This document shows, in pieces, positions 1 to 9,000 of a DNA stretch of 64,000 nt. The stretch's first letter is position 1. Each line of letters begins with the position of its first letter. Source of the stretch: a virus; IMG/VR virus record IMGVR_UViG_3300048587_000705, positions 34,643 through 98,642 of that record, one strand, 5' to 3'. Below the pieces are notes generated by a model that saw only the letters and a list, made by a program, of their open reading frames with translations, did no database searches and was not told where the DNA came from. The position numbers and the translations under genes are program-made.

Positions 1-3000
1 TACTCATATTGGTGTCTCGCTGTTTTTAATGCGCGTCCACTGTTCAGGTAGTTATATTGTGAAACACCTGCCATCATTTTAGATAGATATCGGAACCTTT
101 CAGTACTTCCCTTATAAGAACCTTGTTTTATTATATCCCCGGAGAACAAATCCTGTGCCTTAAATATATTCTGCACTATATTAAGCCCTATGATAGGCGA
201 TTCCAAAGTGTCGTTCACCGATGTCACCATCCCTATCTTCTGCACCGAACTTGTCTCGTTCAATAATCTCTGGTAGAAGTATGCCACTGCCTGCAATGCG
301 TACTGTTCTCCTTCCTCATCATCGTCCGCCGCGCCTACTATCAAATATCCTATCGCCGCCATAAGCGTCAATACCGATATATCCACCGCCACCCGTTTCA
401 GGTTCCTTCTCTCGGCAACAGAACTGTTCTTCCATTGTTCCTTAAAGGCGCGGATAAAGTTAGCGGTCCCCATTTTTCTCAGTTCCTGTACCGAGGCGTT
501 CAAAAAGTTCGCGGCGCTTCTGTATGTACCCTCTTCAAGTTCCCCCGTCATGGGATTATAGAACTCCGAGCGGGTGCGTCTTGAAATGTTCGTTATAAGG
601 AAACTCCTGTGGGTCAATAATATGGAAAAAAGTGCGTTCCTCTGTGCTGCCACCCTTGTCTCTGTGGGTATCTGTGTATCGACGTTCAGTATTATCTCGC
701 CCATACGGGTCTGTATCCCCTTTACCTTGTTGTCAAGATACTGTTTGAACCTCTCGTCCGACATTGGGTTGCCGTCGGTATCTGTGAGCAAGGTCTTTAA
801 CTTTTGCTCGTCAAAGGACAGTATTCCATCGTTTACATCTATAAAGTTGTAAAAGGCGTTTTCTTCCTGTGCCCTCCAAAGGCTGTCTATCTCCTTTTTG
901 GTCTTTCCTTTGTTCAGATCGTTGAAGTTGTTGCGGTTTATAATGGAGCCGTCCACTACCCTGTAATCGAACAACGTTCCAAGCGCCACCTCTCCGTACA
1001 ATGGGAAGTTCGCAAGTTCGTGCAGCCCCATGGAAATTTTGGGCAAAAACCTTGCGGCGCCCGAGTAGTTACTGTTCTGTAGGCTCTCAAGTGCACTGAA
1101 TGCACGGAAATGTTGTAGAATAACATTGAGCTTTGATTTTTTGCCCAATTTGTTGAAATCCCCCATTGCCTCGGGCATAAGTTTTGTAAGTGCCCTACGA
1201 CCGAGTTTCAGGGAATCCCTGCCTATGTGCTCACCTACAAGGCTCTCTATCAAAAGCTGTACCTTTCCCGTTATGGCGGAAGTGATGGGGATAATTGCGT
1301 TCAGTCCAAGGTTTCGGAACTTTACGTATTTCACTATGTTCCTTACCACCTTTGCCACGTCCACTTTGCCCAAGAACGGTACGTCCACCTCATAAGTCCA
1401 AGTCTCCTTTACCCCAAAGAGCGTGTAGTCCATAAAGTTCTGGAACATTTTGTAGGTGTTGGTGGCGGTCACCTCTTTACCGTTCCCTGTTGTCCTTTTG
1501 TCAATGGCGTCGGAAAGTGCCATGATGTCGCCATAGGCGTTGAGCCTTGCGCGTTTCAAGAACCCTTCTGAATTTCGTGCGGCAATGGACCAGAAAAGGT
1601 CGTCTGATACGTCCTCTTGGTTCTCCAATCTGTTGGTGCCTATGTTGGGTATCACCTTTATACTGTTACCAAACTGTGTTTCCCCTTGTATAAGCTCATC
1701 GGGGGTAAAGGTAATAGCTTCCGTCCAAGCCTCCTTTATACTCTGGGCCGAAAGGTTCTTTGTCAGGTCCTTTGCCCGTTGTATGGTGCCCTTTCTAAAT
1801 TGTGGCATGGTGTACCTGTTATAGGTGCCGCCTATCTGCATCGCATCGAGCCCCTCGCTGTTCCATTCGAGCGTTGCCTTGTATGCCTCGTACAGTTTGG
1901 GGTCGTTCTTTATTTTTTCAAAATCCTTGTTGTAATATTTGGACAGTTTCGGTTGGTCGTACCCACCGTAGAACTCTGGGATAAAATTTGGGTTTAGGTC
2001 GTCCACACCGCCTATCTCCAAAAAGGATGTATTTGGCGCTATCTCTATATAGTTGTAGGTTCCTTGTTTTATGGACTCCACCTTGTTCTTTGCGGGGACG
2101 TTCGGGTCCTGCATTGCCTGTAGGAACACCCCGTACTGTGACGGTGCAAAACGTTTGTAGTATGGCAACAACCTTCTTGTAATAAGCTGTTCCACTACCT
2201 GTTGCTTTACCCGTATGTCCTCCAAGTCCTGCATCTCCCAACCGTTTTCGTCGAGTACGCTGTCGATTGCCTTGTTTGTCTTTTCACCTGTCTTTCCTTC
2301 AAGGTATCGGTTCAGAAAATAGATGGCGTCGGACAGCCCCTTTGCGTTGTCGGCGGTCATATGTTGGCGGGCATACTCCACCTGCTCGTCCAGCTTCCTG
2401 TTTATTTCCTGTGCGCTGTCGTTCTCCTCGATGTTCAGTCCAAGGTCTATCAATATCTTTCGGTAGCTCTCGTTGGTCGTGGTCTCGGTATCAACGTCAC
2501 TAAAGGTCTCGCCCGTCTGTTCCTCTATAAGTTTTGACGCCTTTCTATAGGCGTTGGTGATATCTTCCTGTAGTTTTTTTACCGCGTCCCTTGTAACGGA
2601 CGGCATACGCTGTACGTCTATCTCGGAAGGGTTGTTCTTGTGCTGGAACTGTTTGAGAATTGCCTTTAACGCCTTTCCCTTTGTATCGAGGGTTTCCAAT
2701 ATAGCGTCCACCTCTGCCATATTGTCCCCTGTATACACCTCTGGTGCCGTTATCTTTTCACGCAGGGACTGGTTCTGTTGCAGGTCGTTCCAGAACTGGT
2801 CGGAAAATCCCATGTAAGAGTTCAGTTTCAAAAAACGCATCCCTTCCTCTGGACTTACCTCAAAGGCTTTCTGTAACATATCAAAGAACTTGGGAGATAT
2901 CCTTCTGTCCTTTGACGCCATAAAATCATCTATCTCTTTTTGAGAAGGGTCTTGCCCGTTATTGTTGATTTTATACTGCTCTGTAAACTGCTCAACGGTT

Positions 3001-5744
3001 TTTATAAAATCCCCCTCGAACTTGTTCAGGTCTACCGCTATCTGGGCGTCCTGTGACAAAGTCTGGGCCGGGTCTATCACAACATCCCCGTTGGCATCTA
3101 CTTTCAATCCTTTTTTAAGGTTGCCCACTTCGTCGTAATAGCTTTTCTTGAACTTTTTATCGGCCAAGAAATCCTCATATTTCTGTCTGTCGTATTCGTC
3201 AAGGTTACGTAGGTCTATCACCCCGTCCTTTGTCGCCTTTCTGTTGAGGGATGATATATCGGAATAATATGCCATTATATACCCTATCCCTACCTCGGAT
3301 ACACCACTGTCCTCTATACGTTTCTCAAACTTGTCGTAATAGGCGTCGTTCATCCTTCTCTCTACAAGTGGCTGTTTTCTCTTTTTTATCTGCCTGTTGA
3401 GTTCTCCCTTGTTCTCCGGCGAGAGTTTCTGTTCAAGATTTCGCCTTTCCTTTAATATATCCTCATCGGACATCTGTTTTGTATTGCCCTTTTTATCTGT
3501 TGTCTGGTAATCGGACTTTGGTGCCACTTTTTTGTACTCTTCCAAAAATATATTGTCGAGATCCGCGTTGAACCTTTCCCAGTCGTATTCGCTGATAATG
3601 TTTCCCGATTTTTTGTCAACAAAATCCCGTCCCATGTTGCGCACGTTGTACCCTATCTCCCTGAACCTTTTTAAGGCGTTCTGTAGGCTATTGGTGGTAT
3701 CTTGGTTCCTTTCCTGTTCTATATCCTTTGCCTTTACGCCCAATAGTGCCAGAATAGGGTCACGGGAATGTATTATCTGCCCAAAGTTTTGGTGGAAAAA
3801 TGTGGTGTCGTGCTCGGCTGTCTTTATCCAATTCTGTACCCTCTCCCTATACTCCTCTGGAAGGTTGTGCCTGTCCATTACCTGTTGTACAAGGTTGTCC
3901 ACGGCATCGGTTACGTGCAGTTTCTTTTTTGCCTCAAGGTCGGTCATCTTTTGCCCTATGGTGTCGATGTCCTTTGATATCTTTGCAACGGTCTCCTTGT
4001 TGTAGTCCATCTGGGGGGCAAGTTGCTTTATTTCGGCAAGTGCCTTTGTCAGAACGCCTTTCAAAGAATGGTACACAATGTTCTGTTCCGTTGTAAACGG
4101 TGTCTTGTCCGCTTCCCCTATCGCGGCGTCCATCCTTCGGATATAACTGTTGGTAAGTGATATGAGTCCTGTGATTGCCTCAAGTTCCTCGTTGCGCTCA
4201 AGTTCCTCTTCGAGTTTGTTGAGCTCGGCGCGCTCAAGGTTTGACGTATCGCCCGTTGCCCTGTATGCACGTAGTATCTGCTCCCGTATCTGTCTTGCTG
4301 ATACCTGTACCGCCTTTCTTATCCTTTCCGTTGCACGTTCCTGTTCCGTTTGTGGGTTGTTGGAGATGGCGTAAAGTCTGAACCTGTTGTCCTTGAAATT
4401 ATCGGTATCGAGTACGTTGGAAACATCCTCCATAAAAAGGATGTCCTCTATCTCGTTTTTATAGGTCTCAAGGTCTTTTTGGTACTGGGGCTTGAAATAG
4501 TCTTTTACTTTTTGGAAAAACTCGTTGAACAGCGTCTGTAATCTGTTTATGATATTGGTCTGTGTCTCGGATTGTCCTTCCTGCGCCTGAAACCTGTTCA
4601 GGAGCGCATTTTTCAACACCTTTCCAAGTACTTCCCTGCGTACCGCCTGCTCAAGTTCCTCGCCTTGGTAGTCGTCGCGGTATATCTCCCTATAAACCTG
4701 AGAGTACTGTGCCCATTCCCGTGTACGGTGCACGTTCCTAAGCAAGTTCTCTATTTTTTCCTGTGGCAGTGCCTCGTTTATAAAGTGGGTGGTTTCCTCA
4801 GTTAAATCCTCTAAAGTTATTTCCCCGCCCTCAAAGGCGATTACTTGGTTGGCTATATCGGCCAGTGCCCTTGCCGAAGGGTTTGTACCGTTCCTTTTTG
4901 CGTACTTTGTGTTGTATTCCACTATGGAGGTGGTAGATACTCCCAATTTGTTCAACAGGTCCATCAAAAGGAGTTGTAGCTGTTGTTCTGTCCTTGGTCT
5001 TGCCCGTTCCTCTTGTAATCTTTTTCCGTTCAGTGCCTTTGCCCACTCCCTGCCCGTTACGGCGCCTATGGCAACGTCCTCACCATATTTGTTTTTCACC
5101 TCGGGGAACGGGGCGGTATTTAAGTACTCACTGTCCACATATTCCGTTTTTTCGCCTCTTTGTATCCTTACCTTGTCGTTGGTCTTTTGTAATAAAAACG
5201 TATCCCCGTCACGTCCTACACCTTCGGTTCCAAGGTATAGTCGGGCATCTTCTTCAAGAAGTTCGCTGTTGATTGTCTGGAATATATCTGTCTCCCCTGC
5301 GGACTCAAACCTGTACTCCCCGTTTGATACCTGTTTTTTACGGTCTTTTAATAGGTTGTTTTTAATAGCGTGGTTTATAAAGCCTGTTTGCGTATCGCGA
5401 TTTGCGATGTTGGTTGTTTTTATAAGTGGAAAGAACTTGCCTCCCGTTTCAAGTCCTACTTCTATCTCACCGTTCTCGGGGGTGTTCTTTACGGCCTCTT
5501 TGTACGATGTATAAATGTTGTCGCCGTTTTTGTGCGATACCCTTACGTTGTCCTCCCCGACTGTCTGTTTTTGTACTTTTTTTGAGAACACGTTTTTGTA
5601 AAGTTCCAGAGCGTCCTCTTTTGAGCCTACTAGTGGGTGTGAGGCTATGTCGATAAAAAGACGGCTCTGTTGTCCGCCCTCTTTTCTTACGTCCTGTATG
5701 GCGTTTGTCTTTGGGTCTCTTATTATTTTGCAGTTGCTTGGCAT
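1..5744 (-). CDS. Giant virion cargo-type protein, C-terminus cut by window edge
   Basis: I translated this frame by eye from the ATG at 5744 to the window edge: about 1,914 codons without a stop, the rest lying left of position 1. The start overlaps the end of the upstream gene by 22 nt. The N-terminus (CKIIRDPKTNAIQDV, then SRLF) resembles that of the 1,516-aa protein (SCIIKDKQGNPVY, then SILF), which suggests a shared leader. Most of the protein is charged helical or coiled-coil sequence. Near plus-strand 330-390 (about residues 1785-1805) there is one hydrophobic segment (LTLMAAIGYLIVGA) followed by an acidic patch. Giant proteins at this place in crAss-like phages are virion RNA polymerase subunits or ejected cargo. 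I found no DxDxD polymerase motif in the visible part, so the function is open. Confidence 0.8.
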   Translation of the reverse strand, partial: MPSNCKIIRDPKTNAIQDVRKEGGQQSRLFIDIASHPLVGSKEDALELYKNVFSKKVQKQTVGEDNVRVSHKNGDNIYTSYKEAVKNTPENGEIEVGLETGGKFFPLIKTTNIANRDTQTGFINHAIKNNLLKDRKKQVSNGEYRFESAGETDIFQTINSELLEEDARLYLGTEGVGRDGDTFLLQKTNDKVRIQRGEKTEYVDSEYLNTAPFPEVKNKYGEDVAIGAVTGREWAKALNGKRLQEERARPRTEQQLQLLLMDLLNKLGVSTTSIVEYNTKYAKRNGTNPSARALADIANQVIAFEGGEITLEDLTEETTHFINEALPQEKIENLLRNVHRTREWAQYSQVYREIYRDDYQGEELEQAVRREVLGKVLKNALLNRFQAQEGQSETQTNIINRLQTLFNEFFQKVKDYFKPQYQKDLETYKNEIEDILFMEDVSNVLDTDNFKDNRFRLYAISNNPQTEQERATERIRKAVQVSARQIREQILRAYRATGDTSNLERAELNKLEEELERNEELEAITGLISLTNSYIRRMDAAIGEADKTPFTTEQNIVYHSLKGVLTKALAEIKQLAPQMDYNKETVAKISKDIDTIGQKMTDLEAKKKLHVTDAVDNLVQQVMDRHNLPEEYRERVQNWIKTAEHDTTFFHQNFGQIIHSRDPILALLGVKAKDIEQERNQDTTNSLQNALKRFREIGYNVRNMGRDFVDKKSGNIISEYDWERFNADLDNIFLEEYKKVAPKSDYQTTDKKGNTKQMSDEDILKERRNLEQKLSPENKGELNRQIKKRKQPLVERRMNDAYYDKFEKRIEDSGVSEVGIGYIMAYYSDISSLNRKATKDGVIDLRNLDEYDRQKYEDFLADKKFKKSYYDEVGNLKKGLKVDANGDVVIDPAQTLSQDAQIAVDLNKFEGDFIKTVEQFTEQYKINNNGQDPSQKEIDDFMASKDRRISPKFFDMLQKAFEVSPEEGMRFLKLNSYMGFSDQFWNDLQQNQSLREKITAPEVYTGDNMAEVDAILETLDTKGKALKAILKQFQHKNNPSEIDVQRMPSVTRDAVKKLQEDITNAYRKASKLIEEQTGETFSDVDTETTTNESYRKILIDLGLNIEENDSAQEINRKLDEQVEYARQHMTADNAKGLSDAIYFLNRYLEGKTGEKTNKAIDSVLDENGWEMQDLEDIRVKQQVVEQLITRRLLPYYKRFAPSQYGVFLQAMQDPNVPAKNKVESIKQGTYNYIEIAPNTSFLEIGGVDDLNPNFIPEFYGGYDQPKLSKYYNKDFEKIKNDPKLYEAYKATLEWNSEGLDAMQIGGTYNRYTMPQFRKGTIQRAKDLTKNLSAQSIKEAWTEAITFTPDELIQGETQFGNSIKVIPNIGTNRLENQEDVSDDLFWSIAARNSEGFLKRARLNAYGDIMALSDAIDKRTTGNGKEVTATNTYKMFQNFMDYTLFGVKETWTYEVDVPFLGKVDVAKVVRNIVKYVKFRNLGLNAIIPITSAITGKVQLLIESLVGEHIGRDSLKLGRRALTKLMPEAMGDFNKLGKKSKLNVILQHFRAFSALESLQNSNYSGAARFLPKISMGLHELANFPLYGEVALGTLFDYRVVDGSIINRNNFNDLNKGKTKKEIDSLWRAQEENAFYNFIDVNDGILSFDEQKLKTLLTDTDGNPMSDERFKQYLDNKVKGIQTRMGEIILNVDTQIPTETRVAAQRNALFSILLTHRSFLITNISRRTRSEFYNPMTGELEEGTYRSAANFLNASVQELRKMGTANFIRAFKEQWKNSSVAERRNLKRVAVDISVLTLMAAIGYLIVGAADDDEEGEQYALQAVAYFYQRLLNETSSVQKIGMVTSVNDTLESPIIGLNIVQNIFKAQDLFSGDIIKQGSYKGSTERFRYLSKMMAGVSQYNYLNSGRALKTARHQYE

Positions 5745-6052
5745 TCCTGTTGGGTCTTTTTAATAATTTTAACCTGTTCTTTTATGTTCGGTGATAGGTA
5801 TTTTCTTTTTATGTTTTCCGCGACGTTCCTTATATGTGTTGGTATGGATATATTTGAACTGTTCTCCTTTCTGAGTTGGTCGGATTTTTGTTGCACCACC
5901 TCGAGTATCAAATGACACTCCTCGTAGTTTTCACTTTGTTCGTACTCCTCTAACAAATATAAAAGGGGAAATATTCCCCACCTATGTGCGTGGGCGAGGT
6001 AGTCTGCCTTTTTTACCTCTTTGATATTGTCGATTTTGTCCTTTAGCCGCAT
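5723..6052 (-). CDS. Small protein between two giant cargo genes
   Basis: A 109-aa charged, mostly helical protein with no signal peptide or membrane segment. Its ATG lies 10 nt inside the end of the 1,516-aa gene and its stop overlaps the start of the next giant gene by 22 nt, so it is part of the same tightly coupled operon and probably translationally coupled. The N-terminal half carries an aromatic/His cluster (YLAHAHRWGIFPLLYLLEEYE). I do not recognise the family. Small genes between the giant ORFs are common in crAss-like phages, so an assembly or chaperone role for its neighbours is conceivable, but nothing in the sequence proves it. Confidence 0.75.
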   Translation of the reverse strand: MRLKDKIDNIKEVKKADYLAHAHRWGIFPLLYLLEEYEQSENYEECHLILEVVQQKSDQLRKENSSNISIPTHIRNVAENIKRKYLSPNIKEQVKIIKKTQQECQATAK

Positions 6053-9000
6053 TCGAGTTCGCTGTTTATCTGTTGTTCCTCTTGTTTTGTAAAAAGTTTA
6101 CTAATCTTTATCTCCGGTTCTTTTACTTGTTCGGTATTGTCCATTTCCACATCTATCTCTGGTACCATATCGGTAAGCAGTATATATGGTGATGTATTAT
6201 GTGGGAGTTTTGCGTAATACCCATCGGTGGAGTTTTTTTCTGTCAGTTCATATACCCCGTCCCTTGTTCGTATAAAATTCTCTGTGGGGTTTTTCACCTT
6301 TATCGTACGGGCAGATTTTTGCTCGAACTGCCCCTTGTAGAGTGGTACGGACTTTGGGGAATTTATTGCCCTGTTGCGTTCTGCCAGTACATCGTCCACA
6401 TATGAAGATTCCTCTGCTTGGGTAAAGACATTTGAATCCTTTTTCAGAGAAAAATAATTACGTGTATCCTCGTCCATGTATTCCTCCATAATCTGTATTG
6501 ACAAAGGATCGGTGTTTATCGGTTCTATTCCGTCTTTTGTTATGTTGAAATTACTGTAAAAATCTCGGTATTTCTGCGAGCCTTTTATCTTTTCTTTCAA
6601 GGACTGTTTGTTAAAGTCGGCGATAAAGTCCGTTGACAGATATTGTGTGTCGATTTCTTTGCCCACTATATTTTCCACATTTTTTATATTTTCCTGTATG
6701 TTGGTAGGCGTCCCAAAATAAACGGTGTTCAAAAAGTATACCTTTAGTTTATCGGTATCAAAAAGGTTTCCCGTCTCTATCTCTTGCACCTGTTCGTTGG
6801 CGTAGTTCTCTATCCTGTCCCTTACCTGTGCCATATTGGTCATATTTATCCCGTCAAATATCTCCTGTGGGAACATCTCTGGACGCTTTTCCATAATGTC
6901 CAATGTTTCTTCTAAACTTTTACGGTTGTTGGTGCGCTTGTACAGATTATTTCCTTGGTACAATAGTCCATTCTCGGCGAACATCTCAAAAGCGGTCTTT
7001 TGTTTGTTGTAGATTTTTTCGGTTGTCTGCGTTGCCCCTTTTATCTTTTCCGTCTCAACCGTTTCAGTGTCGATATCAAAGAAACTGTCGTATACCTGTG
7101 CAAAGTTTTCCAAGTTCTGTGCGTTTAGCGTTCTTAGCGCCACCAAGAACCTTGTAAGCTCCCCTATTCCCTTTTCGGTGTATTTTTGACCTATGTCGGT
7201 AAGGTCGAGCCCTATGTCAACGGCTTTTTCTCTTAATTCTTCCAATAAATCAGCTATCTCTGATTGGCTTGTCTGCGCTATATCGGGCGGAATATTCAGT
7301 ATATAGTCAATCTCTTTTCTAAGCTCGTCATTGCTCGGGTCGGTCAGGGTCTCTTGGAACTTTTCTGCCGTCCTGTTCAATTTTCTTTCTGTTATGGTAC
7401 CATCTGGCTGTACTTCCTTTACCGTAAGTTCTGTGTACTGTGACAAATCTTCAAAATCATTTTTTGCCACTTCCATGGAGTTTTCCGCAACGGCGCTGTC
7501 AAATTCATTTCTGTCTTTTATCCCGCCGAGTGTGTCCACTATCTGTTTTTGCGCTATATAGGGATTCGCCTGTTGGTACTTACCAACAAAATTGGGTTCC
7601 ATAGATGAAATGGTGCTGTATGGCATTTCTACCTCGTCTATTGATATAGGTTCTTTGAGGTTCTGTATCTTTGCGATATTCTCTTTTATTCGCGCCTGTA
7701 AAGATATGTCCGATAATATATTTGTCGCCTCGCCTTTTGTGTATCCGTTATTGGTCAGTGTTGACATTGTAGGGGCAAACAGCCCGTTTACATAAAAAGC
7801 CTTTCTTGTCCTTTCCAATAGCGCATCAGAACTTGGTGTCTGTGCGTCAAGCGCCTTTATGATATTTACCCTGTCCTCTTGTGTAGGTCGTATTCCTTCC
7901 GCGTTTTTTCTGTCAACATATTCATACACGTCCTTTGCAAATACCTCTCCGTTCTTGTCAAATTGTGCAGCAATAGGTTTTGGTGTTCTGTTCACGTTCC
8001 TTGCTCTTCTGACCATTTCCTGCGGTAAAAATTGGTCAGACGTAAAACCAAGACTTCTGTAAAAATTTATAAGCCCCTTTTCCGTTGTAGTTTTATCTCT
8101 TGGGTTTGCAAATAAATATACGTCCTGTCCCTCTCTATCTGTCATCAAAAGAAACTCTCGTAAGGCTTTTTTAGCCCTACCCTGTCCTCTCAAATCCTGT
8201 GGGGTATTTATCAATTCGAGTTCTATGCCACCTAATTGTTGGTTTGTAATAGGATTTATCCTTGGGCGATAATTTATGGTCACTCCGTTTGACTTGAAAG
8301 TTCCCGTTAAATTTTCTCCCGACAAAAGGTCTTTTGATACAGCCTCTCCAAATTGTTTCAATGTCATGTTGGACACCTGTTCCGCTGTATATTGCGATAA
8401 TCCAAGTATGTCTCTTACTGCGTTCCAAAAATCCTGCAACCAAGTTTTAAGGTTATTTCCCACGAGCCTTGCACCATTATCCCCAATTACTTGTGCCAAA
8501 ACTTCATTCTTCCACTCCTCTGAACCCTCTTTTAAATCAGGTTGGTTGGTGTTGACAAAATCTATGTAAGACTGTGCCTCCTTTTTATTCTTTTCTATAA
8601 GGGATAATCCTGCATCATAGATTTCTTTGTTGTTTTGATTTAAAAAATCAAGATATAAGTGCCCAAATTCGTGAATACTCGTATTAGGTGACATCTTATC
8701 TTTGTTCAGATATACTTGTCCGTTGTATACGAAACCGTTTGGTGTTGTACCCTCTTTTTGTTGGTAAATATTATTTGATTGTATCGAAAAATCCCCTATG
8801 TTTGCCTCTGCGGATTTTATTTGATTTGGGTCAAATACGGCAAAAGTTTCATGTTCAATATCATTCACTTCATCATCAAAAAAAGTACCATCATAGCCTT
8901 CTTCTTTTATCTTTTCTATAACTCCTTTTGATTCAAGTATTTCCCAAGTTTGAGTGTTTTGAAAATTATATATATCTATCCCGCTCTCCTTATCTAAATA

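Noticed and set aside
4789-5514. 241-codon plus-strand ORF
   Set aside because: It lies wholly opposite the giant minus-strand gene, whose frame is continuous; Ser/Phe-rich composition is typical of an antisense shadow.
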